64,000 bases of DNA from Lentisalinibacter orientalis. Its GTDB lineage: Bacteria; Pseudomonadota; Gammaproteobacteria; Steroidobacterales; Woeseiaceae. Below are positions 20,201 to 28,380 of this stretch, in pieces. Numbering within the stretch: the stretch's first letter is position 1; every line of letters starts with the position of its first letter. The notes under the pieces are model-generated. The model was not told where the DNA came from. It saw nothing but the letters and a program-made list of their open reading frames with translations, and did not search any database. Location: contig NZ_JAPDRJ010000006.1 in assembly GCF_040706535.1 (NCBI RefSeq), positions 124,001 to 188,000 on the forward strand, read 5' to 3'. The translations under genes and the position numbers were made by a program.

Positions 20201-21480
20201 CGACGATCGACATGGGCGATGCGGAGATCAATCGCGACGTCGAGATCGTGCAGGGTCCCGGCCGTGCCCGCGCGAAGGCGCTGATCCTCGATGGGTTGCG
20301 CTGCGATGGCAACCTCGACCTCTCCGGCCTCAGCCTGTCCGCGGCATGCGCAGCGCAGTCGTGCCCCGGCCATGGATGCAATGCACCGGGGTGCGAGGAG
20401 CGACGGACCGGAGGCCATGTTCTGGCCCGCGGTGCCACGGTAGCCGGATTGTTGCGAACGGCCACGGAGAATGAAACGGCCGAGATCCCCGGCTGCCTGG
20501 ATCTGTCCTTCAGTGATATCGGAACGCTGGAGATCTCTGTCGATACTTTCCCGTTGGCGCAGGAGACAGACCGGAGTAGTGACTGTGAACGGGCAACGGA
20601 GGCCTGCGGCGTAATCCTGCGCCGGGCGACAGTGGGTATGCTGTCACTGACCGTCGATGAGCGCGGCTATCCCCGTCCGGTGGACCTGGGGTACACGGAG
20701 ATCAAGTGGTGGCAATTCAATCACCGCGTCGCCGGCGGTGACCGAGCGGGTCGAACTGGAGAATCGCCCGGTCCCGGTACGGAAGGCAGCGCAGATACGA
20801 TCCGCATCCGCCAGGCGAGCGACGAAGCAGGCGACTACATCGACCTGTTGTTCGCGAACGAGAAAGACCTGCAGCGCCATACCTGGCGGTCCATTGAGAA
20901 CAACCTCTTCAACTGGGGCCATGAGACCGCCGCGGACGACGTACACCGGGCCATGCGCCGTTGGCTGCGCGCGAAGATGCGACGGGAGGGGCCCCCACCG
21001 GGCATCTGGAATCGCCTGACCTGGCTGCCGAAACGGATAGGACGCCGCCTTTTCGATCTGCTCACCCGCGAGGTGACCGAGCCGGTCCCCGCCGTCCTCA
21101 TCATGCTGGTGTGGACCCTGGTGAGCACCTGGCTGTTCTCGCTGCCGGTCAACATCGGGCTGTCGGAGCCCGGCTATCTCACGCTGCCCGAGGGGCAGCG
21201 CTATGAGACGGAGCACCCTGACCCCGAGAGCTGGGGTCTCGGGGCCGGCTTCTGGACGGCGCTGCATTTCCACGTGCCGGTCGCGCTGTTCACGGCGCGC
21301 GACGAGTGGGAGCCGGCCAGCGACCGGCCGCTGGCGGTGTACGGCAGGGACGGGCGCTACGTGATCCCCGGCGTGACGCCGGAGGACTACGCCAACATCG
21401 TGCTGATCGCGCACTGGTTCATGTGGCCGGTGGTCCTGGTTCTCTATTCCCGTCGCTATTTGCGGCGGGCGCAGCAGTAG
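17299..21480 (+). CDS. Large beta-helix/pentapeptide-like membrane protein with duplicated N-terminal module
   Basis: 1393 residues; no family recognised over the full length. Two divergent copies of one module lie in the N-terminal third. Copy 1 (about 131-250) has ALDYLRVFADFARTGD and ends PLLTGLPEG. Copy 2 (about 371-488) has VAAYLKFFGGFVWGDEGPF, AGDLV, FRVSPHGLVEMLDDTPLVS. The same module begins the next gene's product. Residues about 538-1134 are a long run of short strands with a G.(L/V/I).L periodicity (GRVDLRGESIGSVVITNCRF, GRLHLRDVIVRGHVTL, GDLNLDQVV, GSLNLR), as in pentapeptide or right-handed beta-helix proteins. A C-x4-C-x4-C-x4-C cluster lies near 1016-1031. Two transmembrane helices lie near the C-terminus (about 1261-1289 and 1366-1384). 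ATG 17299 is used; GTG 17296 is equally possible. One base separates it from the next gene. Confidence 0.8.
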   Translation: MAGTASGRPSAISDYEIDLDPGEAERWIALAAEASGCRPEELAIECAARPAFLEGDALLLLLRYRGHGPIVEQTWWWTEGEQQEDRDILLWCLAGHDDQPRRRILPLRDTNDFLATLSWTDVYRIDADTALDYLRVFADFARTGDAVLAGARVLFIERLDDVEFWVALNDFERERVAAALASDPLTGSDSIRHGYRAMCLALVDDGLRRLICTVYDRPVPGLGEVAALRGEIRVELAEDEPLLTGLPEGYLRSLLARPGSIYGRKGYQESPDGWRRLAKVDANTLIDDVNRRVLPLVAGDGLTRVALKRLPFYPLDLVRVSDCIHNGDRTDRFLLWRPGLAVSLDTRSDWINTLNEYLARHEQWSLLTADDVAAYLKFFGGFVWGDEGPFHIVTGAGDLVPEDTDPGSGTILPGVRETLGLGEAASVDDVTASVGDPDVGEPDGEGWWPVVAFVRYGAGLFAAKFRVSPHGLVEMLDDTPLVSWELAEEPDQMPESPARGLQPPIASQTEPTLKSVTGEHFAAELRTARDSGSRRPAEIRDRIVCGRVDLRGESIGSVVITNCRFRGTVNLDHLECSRDLVFRHCVFENGLRLAEATIRGRLHLRDVIVRGHVTLTDQEAIVHSGGVSLTCHESRAAYVTLVRVNVGGTLLAERLRVQGNLEFLSVQTLRSTDLMSSQIGQGLIIASESAASPTCIYGDLNLDQVVAHSILLRGLFVLLDLNLQYAFAEQWISLEGLNPGGSGALPLRVGHYPSGGGDSGPAGGISVYGTVVERNFLILTNVDVAGGVKAAFVRVGTGLWLEPDRDHPGRNRIGADVELDGAVVPQILRIRRTDIGGDLSGRALQTGELRLVGRMKPAVTDDDGNEIVAPEYEPIAVAGKVNLQDAMLEGEAYIVGVRIGESLNLRHASVDGDLTLSIGCAQGRERGLTEEQDADVGYLLAETGGGINLRKAMISGDVVLSGADCAAATIDMGDAEINRDVEIVQGPGRARAKALILDGLRCDGNLDLSGLSLSAACAAQSCPGHGCNAPGCEERRTGGHVLARGATVAGLLRTATENETAEIPGCLDLSFSDIGTLEISVDTFPLAQETDRSSDCERATEACGVILRRATVGMLSLTVDERGYPRPVDLGYTEIKWWQFNHRVAGGDRAGRTGESPGPGTEGSADTIRIRQASDEAGDYIDLLFANEKDLQRHTWRSIENNLFNWGHETAADDVHRAMRRWLRAKMRREGPPPGIWNRLTWLPKRIGRRLFDLLTREVTEPVPAVLIMLVWTLVSTWLFSLPVNIGLSEPGYLTLPEGQRYETEHPDPESWGLGAGFWTALHFHVPVALFTARDEWEPASDRPLAVYGRDGRYVIPGVTPEDYANIVLIAHWFMWPVVLVLYSRRYLRRAQQ

Positions 21481-21481
21481 C

Positions 21482-24382
21482 ATGGCGGAGATGCGGCAGG
21501 GCGCCTTCTTCCCCCAGCCGTTGCGCGACGGCTGGCTGGATCCGGAGGAACTCCCGGCGAACGAACTCGCAGGTCTCTGGCATTACGGACCGGTGCTGGA
21601 GGTGGCGGAAGCGTGGGGTATCCGGCTGCGAGTGCGGGCGCTGACGAGCCTGCCGGGGGCCTGGCTGGTCCAGGGCCGGACCGAGGACGAATCCGCCGGT
21701 TTCGGATTCGGCCTGTGGACGGCGCGCAGCTTCACCGAACTCGACGGCACCGGCGTGTCACTCTACGAGGTTTGCGAAGAGCAGGGGCTGGAGCTGGCGG
21801 ACGATACCATCCTGGAATACTCGGCGCTGTTCAGCCGCTTCGTACACGCCGAAGAGGGACCGTTCTGGCTGGTGTTTTCCGCCGCCGATCTGAATGCCGC
21901 AGTGTCGCCCGGGAGTAGCGATGGCCACCCCGAGTCGGAACAGCCGCCGCTGGCCTACGATGCGATCAGCGACGCGGATCTGCGCGGACTCATCGACCCA
22001 CCGGTCATCGAATCGGGGGATGCCGGCTGGACCGTGGAATGCTGCCTGCAATACGGCGGCGACCTCGCCCGCGGCCGTTTCCGGGTGCAGGCGGACGGCG
22101 CCATGGAGATGCTGGAGGACCGGCCCCTCGTTACCGGCATCCCGGCCATCGCCGCCAATAATGCGCCGCCGCGCAGTCTCGGACTCGGCTCCCGCCGTGC
22201 GCGCGGTCTGAAGCCTCTGGTAGACAAGCCGCTGCCGGAGATGGACGAGACCACCCGCCGGATGCTGGAAGGGGTGGGGATCTCCACGACACCGCCCGGC
22301 CGGGCGCCCAACGAGCGGGGCCGCGAGCGCTCGATCCTGTGGGAATGCCTGCGCCTGCAGCTGCTCGATTCGCTGCGCCGTGGCGATGCCGCGCCGCTCT
22401 ATGCCGTCGACGCCACGCTGGGCGACGACGAGCTGCTGGCCGATTTCGCGGGCTTCCTCGCGCGGAGCTGGCCGGCGCTGGTGCTGGAGACGCCCCACTA
22501 CGGCGGCGAAGTCACCGTGGCGTCGATGCTGGCGGAGCTGATGGATCCCGCGCCGGGCAAACGCTATATCCAGCAGGAGGTGCCGGGCGAACCGGACGTC
22601 ATCGGTATTCCGCCGGTGGACAGCGGCGATCTCCTGACACTGTCCTTTCACGACGTGCGCAAGATGGTGCGCCCGGAGGCCGCCGCGTTCCACCTGGCCG
22701 CTACCGAGAACCTCACCGTGATCGGCTGCCACAAGCTCGGGGATCTGCCGCCGGCATTGCAGCGCCTGGCCGACATCGTGCTGCCGCTGGGCTCGCCGGA
22801 GCCGGCGCTGCTGCGTGCGCTGTTCCGCCGGGTGTTCGGCTGCGACTGGCCGGAGGAGGGCGATGGGGACCCGATGTGGCTGCGCTATGTCGAGCCCCGC
22901 GACCTGGAGCGGCCGCTGCGCGACCGCCAGGACCGTGGCGAGGACTGGCGGCCCGAGGAAGCGGTGGCCTCGATCCGCGAGCGGGTGGAGCGCCGGCTGG
23001 CGAGCGTCGGCGCCGGCGAGGCGCCGGCACTGGAGGAGCTGCACGGCATGGACGCGGCCAGGGCGGTCGTCCGCGACGTCATCGAGGACTTCCGCGATGC
23101 CGTCGCCGGCGAACTCGACTGGGACCAGGTGGACCGGGGCATGCTGCTGGTCGGCGAGCCCGGCACCGGCAAGACGCTGCTCGCCCGTGCCGCCGCGAAG
23201 GCGGCCGGCGTGCATTTCATCAGCACCAGCGCCGGGCGCTGGGGCGCCGACGCTACGGAGTTCTATGACGTCATTCGCGCCATCCGCGATGTCTTCGACG
23301 AGGCGGAACGCTACGCACCGAGCATCCTGTTCATCGACGAGATCGATTCGCTCGGTCGCCGGGACCAGATGGTGGACCGTAACCGTCAGCTGGAGATGGA
23401 GGAGCTGAACACCGTCCTGCAGGAACTGCAGGGTTTCCGCGAACGCCAGGGGGTGTTCGTGATCGCCGCCACCAATCACCTGGACCGGATCGATCCGGCG
23501 CTCACCCGCGCGGGGCGCCTGGACCAGGTCGTGTCCATCCCGCGTCCGAACCGCGCGGCACTGGCGGCCATCCTGGACTTCCACCTCGGCCCCTACCGGC
23601 AACAGGGCCGGGTGGCACCGGACCTGGACCTGGACCCGCTGGCGGCGCTGGCCGTCGGCTGCACCGGCGCCGATATCGAGGCATTCGTTCGTGACGCTGC
23701 CCGCCGCGCCCGCAAGGCCGCAGGGGCGATCGATGCACAGCACCTGGCCGCGGCGATCACCCGGGCGCCGCGGGAAGGGCAGGGAACCCGGCCATTGTCC
23801 GTGGCCGAGCAGGAACGGGTGGCCTGGCACGAGGCCGGGCACGCACTGGCCGCACTGCTCGCCGGGCATTTCCCGATCGAGTTGACCCTGGTGTCCATCG
23901 TGCCGCGCAGCGACGGCTCGCTGGGCTTCGCCGGGTTCCACAGCGAGCGTCATCCCGGCCTGACCCGTGCCGCCCACTACGAGTACCTGGAGATCCTGCT
24001 CGCCGGCCGCGCCGCGGAGGAGATCCGCTATGGGGCGGACGGTGTCTCCTCCGGTGCCGGCGGCGAGTCCGGCGCGAGCGATCTGGCGCTGGCAACGGGC
24101 CACGTCCTGCGTCTCGTCACGTCGCTGGGGCTGCACGACGGCGATTCGCTGCGCCGGCGCGGCGTGCACGAACGGCGCGCCGACATCGCCCTGATAAACG
24201 ATCTGCTGGACCAGGCCTATCGACGGGTGCGCGAGCGCCTTGCGGCCCACCGGGCCCTGCTCCAGGCCATCGCCGAACGATTGCTGGCGGACTCCGAGGT
24301 GCTGGCCGACGAACTCCGGGCTCTGGCCACCAGACACGGTATCGAGCCCCCTGCAACGGCTCGCGAGGCGCCCTCTCCGTGA
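21482..24382 (+). CDS. FtsH-like AAA+ ATPase/M41 metalloprotease (first of two)
   Basis: 966 residues without any transmembrane helix, unlike FtsH. Residues about 80-230 match the module duplicated in the upstream protein (RFVHAEEGPFWLVFSAADL, FRVQADGAMEMLEDRPLVTGIP). Residues about 260-520 resemble a degenerate AAA domain lacking a P-loop. The active AAA+ domain has Walker A GEPGTGKT (558-565), Walker B ILFIDE (615-620), and the second region of homology ATNHLDRIDPALTRAGRLDQ with both arginines. The M41 peptidase follows: zinc motif HEAGH at 783-787, LLAGRAAEEIRYGADGVSSG, and third ligand Asp867 in SGASDLALAT. It should be an ATP-driven zinc protease; substrate unknown. Its GTGA stop overlaps the next start. 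Confidence 0.85.
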   Translation: MAEMRQGAFFPQPLRDGWLDPEELPANELAGLWHYGPVLEVAEAWGIRLRVRALTSLPGAWLVQGRTEDESAGFGFGLWTARSFTELDGTGVSLYEVCEEQGLELADDTILEYSALFSRFVHAEEGPFWLVFSAADLNAAVSPGSSDGHPESEQPPLAYDAISDADLRGLIDPPVIESGDAGWTVECCLQYGGDLARGRFRVQADGAMEMLEDRPLVTGIPAIAANNAPPRSLGLGSRRARGLKPLVDKPLPEMDETTRRMLEGVGISTTPPGRAPNERGRERSILWECLRLQLLDSLRRGDAAPLYAVDATLGDDELLADFAGFLARSWPALVLETPHYGGEVTVASMLAELMDPAPGKRYIQQEVPGEPDVIGIPPVDSGDLLTLSFHDVRKMVRPEAAAFHLAATENLTVIGCHKLGDLPPALQRLADIVLPLGSPEPALLRALFRRVFGCDWPEEGDGDPMWLRYVEPRDLERPLRDRQDRGEDWRPEEAVASIRERVERRLASVGAGEAPALEELHGMDAARAVVRDVIEDFRDAVAGELDWDQVDRGMLLVGEPGTGKTLLARAAAKAAGVHFISTSAGRWGADATEFYDVIRAIRDVFDEAERYAPSILFIDEIDSLGRRDQMVDRNRQLEMEELNTVLQELQGFRERQGVFVIAATNHLDRIDPALTRAGRLDQVVSIPRPNRAALAAILDFHLGPYRQQGRVAPDLDLDPLAALAVGCTGADIEAFVRDAARRARKAAGAIDAQHLAAAITRAPREGQGTRPLSVAEQERVAWHEAGHALAALLAGHFPIELTLVSIVPRSDGSLGFAGFHSERHPGLTRAAHYEYLEILLAGRAAEEIRYGADGVSSGAGGESGASDLALATGHVLRLVTSLGLHDGDSLRRRGVHERRADIALINDLLDQAYRRVRERLAAHRALLQAIAERLLADSEVLADELRALATRHGIEPPATAREAPSP

Positions 24383-26400
24383 CCGGGCCACGGCACAACG
24401 TCGACTATCAGGTGAAGCTTGCCTGGACCCGCATCGCGCTCGCGCGGGCGCTGGAGGCGGCGGCCGCCGCCGGCGTCCTCCGGCTGCACGATGGCGAGAA
24501 CGCGGCGGCCGCGTTCATCCGCTACGTCGAGCGGCAGCGGCCGGTGATCCTGATCGAGACGCCGATGCCGTTCGCGGAGGTGCTGGTCGCCGATATCGTC
24601 CACGAGTTGGGCAGCCTTCCCCGGGCGAGGCCGCTGATATCACTGCTGACAGGGCAGCCAGAGGCGGCGCCGGAGATTTTCGGCAACACCGAACCGGTGG
24701 TGGTCTCGCTGCACGAGGCGGGCGTCCAGATCGGCCAGTCGGAGCTGGCGCGGGAGCTGCCGGGTGCGCGGTGTCCGGTATTCCTCGGTTGCGCCAGCCG
24801 CCACGATGTCGCGGAAGGGCTGCGTCGGTCCGTCGACCTCACGATTACCCTGCCGACTGCGGACGAGGCCCACTTCCTGCGGGTGTTCGAGACCCTGTTC
24901 GGCGGCCCGTTCCCCGACGGGGCGCAGGACGAGATCTGGCGGGACTTCGTACTGCCCACCGATCTGCAGCAGCCGCTGAGGCTCGGCCACGACCGGAGCG
25001 CCGCCGCCGACTACATCCGCACGCGGGTCCGGGAACGGCTGGCGCGCCAGTCGCCGGAGTCGGGCCCGTCGCTGGCGGATCTGCACGGCCTCGGCGAGGC
25101 ACGCGCGATTGCTACCGACCTGGTGGCCGACTTGCGCCTCGCCCTGGACGGCGAACTGGACTGGGACGAGGTGGACCGGGGTATGCTGATGAGCGGTCCG
25201 CCGGGCACGGGCAAAACGACGCTGGCCCGGGCCATCGCCCGGGACGCCGGCGTGAAGTTCGTGGTGGCGAGCGCCACGGACTGGCAGGCGGCGGGGCATC
25301 TGTACCTGCATCTCGACGCCATCCGGGCGAGCTTCGACGAGGCCCGGCGCTACCCGGCGGCCATCCTGTTCATCGACGAGATCGATGCCGTGGGCAGCCG
25401 GGAGCAGCTGGGCGCCCACGGCCGCGGCTACCAGACCCAGGTGATCAACTATCTGCTGGAGCTGCTGGACGGGTTCCAGCGCCGCAGCCGCCTGGTGGTG
25501 ATCGGCGCGACCAATTACGAAGAGTCGGTGGACCCGGCGCTGCGTCGAGCCGGCCGCCTGGACCGCACCGTTCGCGTCTCCTACCCGACCATCGCCGCCC
25601 TCGGCCACATCTACGACTACCACCTTGGTGATCACCGCGCCGCGGGCCGCGTGCGCCGCGACGTGGACGTGGCCGAACTCGCGGGACTGTCCTTCGGGCT
25701 GACCGGAGCGGACGTCGAGCTGTTCGTCCGCGGCGCGGCCCGGCGCGCGCGCAAGCGGCGCGAGCCCATCGCCCAGCAGGACCTGGTGGCGGAGATCCTG
25801 CGCCGGCCCCGCAGCGGTGTGCCCCGACAGCCGATCCCGGCGACGCTGCTCCGACGCTATGCCGTACACGAGGCCGGTCACACGCTGGCGCGGCTGCGCA
25901 GCCGCACCGCTGGCGCCGACATCGCCTATGTCTCGGTGGCGCCGCGCAGTGACGGGCGCATCGGCTTCCTGGCCGCGATGCCGGATCAGCGAGCCTCACT
26001 GACCCGGGAGGACATCCTGGAACAACTCGGCATCATCCTGGCCGGCCGCGCGGCCGAGGAGATCGTCTACGGCGCGGACGGCGTCTCGGATCTCGCCGGC
26101 TGCTACGAGCCGTTCAGCGACCTGGCCCGCGCGACCCGACTCGCGACACTGCTGGTGGGCAGCACAGGACTGGGGGCCGGGCGCGGGCTGACCTGGTGGC
26201 CCGCCCTCGAAGGTGCCGACGACGAGACCCTGGATCGGGAAGTGGACGCGGAGCTGTCCCGGGTGTACGCGCAGTCAGTGCGACGACTGCGCGCCGAGGC
26301 CCGCCTGCTGCAGGCGATCGCCGATGCGCTCGCGCGCGAGCAGGAACTGACCGGAGACGAGCTGCGGCAGCTGATGCGCGCGGCCGCCGTCCGGGACTGA
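24379..26400 (+). CDS. FtsH-like AAA+ ATPase/M41 metalloprotease (second of two)
   Basis: 673 residues, GTG start overlapping the previous stop by four bases. It is a paralogue of the preceding protein without the N-terminal shared module and again has no transmembrane helix. The N-terminal 250 residues match the degenerate AAA-like region of the first protein (RPVILIETPMPFAE, VDLTITLPTADEAHFLRVFETLFG). The AAA+ core has GPPGTGKT (273-280), ILFIDE (329-334) and GATNYEESVDPALRRAGRLD. The M41 domain has HEAGH at 497-501, ILAGRAAEEIVYGADGVSD and Asp581 in FSDLARAT. All catalytic residues appear intact. The pair could form a mixed hexameric ring; that is inference. The gene ends the three-gene unit. 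Confidence 0.85.
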   Translation: MTGPRHNVDYQVKLAWTRIALARALEAAAAAGVLRLHDGENAAAAFIRYVERQRPVILIETPMPFAEVLVADIVHELGSLPRARPLISLLTGQPEAAPEIFGNTEPVVVSLHEAGVQIGQSELARELPGARCPVFLGCASRHDVAEGLRRSVDLTITLPTADEAHFLRVFETLFGGPFPDGAQDEIWRDFVLPTDLQQPLRLGHDRSAAADYIRTRVRERLARQSPESGPSLADLHGLGEARAIATDLVADLRLALDGELDWDEVDRGMLMSGPPGTGKTTLARAIARDAGVKFVVASATDWQAAGHLYLHLDAIRASFDEARRYPAAILFIDEIDAVGSREQLGAHGRGYQTQVINYLLELLDGFQRRSRLVVIGATNYEESVDPALRRAGRLDRTVRVSYPTIAALGHIYDYHLGDHRAAGRVRRDVDVAELAGLSFGLTGADVELFVRGAARRARKRREPIAQQDLVAEILRRPRSGVPRQPIPATLLRRYAVHEAGHTLARLRSRTAGADIAYVSVAPRSDGRIGFLAAMPDQRASLTREDILEQLGIILAGRAAEEIVYGADGVSDLAGCYEPFSDLARATRLATLLVGSTGLGAGRGLTWWPALEGADDETLDREVDAELSRVYAQSVRRLRAEARLLQAIADALAREQELTGDELRQLMRAAAVRD

Positions 26401-26409
26401 TACTGCCGC

Positions 26410-26649
26410 TCAGGGATTGTCGGGATCGCCCGGCCCGGACGGTACCCAGATGCCGTAGTCGCAGCGCAGGTAGGTCGTGCCGCTCCTGACCTCGGTCCCG
26501 TGGGCGTAGGGCGTGCCGTTGAAGTAGCAGAAGTCCTCGCCGGGTATGCTCTCGCGCAGCGTCTCCGTATCCTCGTCGCTCTCGTCCGCGATGGGGGAGT
26601 TCCGGTGTTCCGGATCCTGTGCGCCTACGTCGATGACACCGTCGCTCAT
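26410..26649 (-). CDS. Small acidic protein with DUF1496-like C-terminus
   Basis: 79 residues from the ATG at 26649, preceded by a strong ribosome site (AGGAGGTCCCTCT). The first half is acidic and disordered (QDPEHRNSPIADESDEDTETL). The second half, FCYFNGTPYAHGTEVRSGTTYLRCDYGIW, resembles the Cys-Tyr-x-Gly...Gly...Leu-x-Cys...Trp pattern of DUF1496-like proteins, with two cysteines that could pair. No signal peptide is evident. It converges with the second AAA/M41 gene. Function unknown. Confidence 0.65.
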   Translation of the reverse strand: MSDGVIDVGAQDPEHRNSPIADESDEDTETLRESIPGEDFCYFNGTPYAHGTEVRSGTTYLRCDYGIWVPSGPGDPDNP

Positions 26650-26793
26650 AGAGGGACCTCCTGTTGCTGTCGCCTGCATCGGTCGAGCCGGTCCCGGCCG
26701 ACCGCTCGCATTTCCATGATACGCACGGACGCCGCCGTCAGGGGTAAGGGGTTGCGCGTACTTTTGGCCACGTCCGGGCGCCGCCGGGCGCCG

Positions 26794-27966
26794 TCAGCCC
26801 GGCTTGCCGTCGGCCCGGGGCTGCAGGAGTACGGGCGCATAGGCGACGGAATAGACCAGGAAGGCCAGGAGCCACAGGGCGCCAGCGATCGAGACGGTGG
26901 TGACGTAGCCGAATGGCAACCAGGCTGCACCGAAGACGCGCACTACGACCGCCGCGAGCAGCAGCAGATAGGCGGCCGTGACCGGCGGCGAGACTCGCAG
27001 TTCGCGGCCCGTGTGGCCGAGCGACGCTCGGGTCATGACCGCCAGGATCATGGTGGCGGCGGCACCGGCGCCGAGGGCGTGCAGCCAGTAGGCAGCCCAT
27101 GGCAGGCCGCCGAGGAACCAGCCGGCCTTCAGCAGCAGGCCGATCGGCAGCCACAGATAGGCGGCATGCAGTACCCAGACGATTGGCTCGCCGAGGGTGC
27201 GCCAGCCCTGCCAGCCGGCCAGACGCACGGCCTGGCCGAGGCCGGCCGCGAGCGCGACCAGGCCTGCTGCGCTGCCGCCGGGCCAGACGATATCCGCCGG
27301 GATCGCGAGCACCATGGCGCCGATGACGAAGCGGTCCAGGTGGCGCGATGCGCGCAGCCCCGGCGTCTCCCCGCGGCCACGCAGCGCATTGGCGGTGAAG
27401 GCGGGCACGATGCGCCCGCCGATGACGGTGACCAGCAGCAGGACCAGGTTGAGCGCCGCGCGCACGGCGGTGTTGGCGAGGCCGGGGTCGCCCTGCGCCA
27501 GCGCATAGACGAAGACGGCGTCGGCCGACCAGAGGAACAGCAGCACGAACAGCAGCGGCGTGTTGCGGTTGGTGGCGCGTAGCAGCGGCGGGGCGAGCAG
27601 CAGTGCCAGCATCGGCAGGAAGGCGAGTTCGGCCAGCCCGAGGAGCCAGAACGGGATGGCATCGCCCGCGAACAGCGCGACGCGCCCGGCGAGCCAGAGC
27701 AGGGTCAGCGCGATCAAAGGCAGGCCCGCGAAGCCGCGGCTGCCCGTCCAGCTGGGCACCGCCGTCAGCATGAATCCCGCGATGGCGGCACCGACGAAGC
27801 CGAACAGCATCTCGTGGCCGTGCCAGAGCTGCGCGGGCAGGGTCGCGAACGGCCCCGGCGCCGCGGGGTAGAGCCACAGCCAGAGGCCGATGGCGATGAC
27901 GGCGTACCAGCCCGCGAGCAGGAAGAAGGGGCGGAAGCCGTAGGCGAAGGGAACCAGCTTGCGCAC
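26794..27966 (-). CDS. nnrS: NnrS-family membrane protein
   Basis: About 390 residues from GTG 27966, twelve helices. NnrS blocks are clear: the N-terminal AYGFRPFFLLAGWYA, LWHGHEMLFGFVGAAIAGFMLTAVPSWTG, GGRIVPAFTANALRG, and later HALGAGAAATMILAVMTRASLGHTGRELR. NnrS proteins are heme- and copper-containing membrane proteins that relieve nitrosative stress and are co-regulated with nitrite and NO reductases. The gene follows the SirB2-like gene closely and ends the norB unit. The start is uncertain: the open frame continues upstream to 28350, but that part overlaps the preceding gene out of frame. Confidence 0.88.
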   Translation of the reverse strand: MRKLVPFAYGFRPFFLLAGWYAVIAIGLWLWLYPAAPGPFATLPAQLWHGHEMLFGFVGAAIAGFMLTAVPSWTGSRGFAGLPLIALTLLWLAGRVALFAGDAIPFWLLGLAELAFLPMLALLLAPPLLRATNRNTPLLFVLLFLWSADAVFVYALAQGDPGLANTAVRAALNLVLLLVTVIGGRIVPAFTANALRGRGETPGLRASRHLDRFVIGAMVLAIPADIVWPGGSAAGLVALAAGLGQAVRLAGWQGWRTLGEPIVWVLHAAYLWLPIGLLLKAGWFLGGLPWAAYWLHALGAGAAATMILAVMTRASLGHTGRELRVSPPVTAAYLLLLAAVVVRVFGAAWLPFGYVTTVSIAGALWLLAFLVYSVAYAPVLLQPRADGKPG

Positions 27967-27974
27967 GGATCGGG

Positions 27975-28376
27975 TCAGGTTAACACGGCGTGCAGTGCGC
28001 CGAGGGGATGGTGGGTACGGGCGATCGTGATCATCGCCGCATAGACGCACACGGCGGCGATCAGGAAGGCCAGGCGCTCGCGCCGGCTGTGGCCCCGCTT
28101 CAGCGCATAGCTGCCGAGCACGACGTAGGCGACCAGGAACGAGACCTTGGTCGTCAGCCAGCCATTGGCGAAGACCGCGCCCGGCAGGATGGTGAGCAGC
28201 ATGAAGGCCGCGGTCAGCAGCACGGTGTCGATGGTGTAGCTCGCGTAGCGCAGCGGTGCCGCCATGGCCCAGCGGCTCCCGCCCTGCAACGCAACTCCGC
28301 GGAGCAGGAACAGGGAGCCGCTGGCGATCACCGCGGCCACGTGCAGCCATTTGATTTCGGCGTAGAACTCGATCAT
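27975..28376 (-). CDS. SirB2-family membrane protein
   Basis: 133 residues from ATG 28376, four helices. The start (FYAEIKWLHVAAVIASGSLFLLRG) has the Lys-x2-His pattern of the SirB2 family; RYASYTIDTVLLTAAFMLLTILPG and TKVSFLVAYVVLGSYALKRG complete it. The biochemical role of the family is not established. It starts four bases after the norB stop and ends eight bases before nnrS, so it is part of the NO-reductase operon. Confidence 0.8.
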   Translation of the reverse strand: MIEFYAEIKWLHVAAVIASGSLFLLRGVALQGGSRWAMAAPLRYASYTIDTVLLTAAFMLLTILPGAVFANGWLTTKVSFLVAYVVLGSYALKRGHSRRERLAFLIAAVCVYAAMITIARTHHPLGALHAVLT

Positions 28377-28380
28377 GGCT

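Noticed and set aside
17299..26400. Calling the two AAA/M41 genes ftsH
   Set aside because: Both lack the membrane helices and periplasmic domain of FtsH and carry other N-terminal domains; the housekeeping gene should lie elsewhere.
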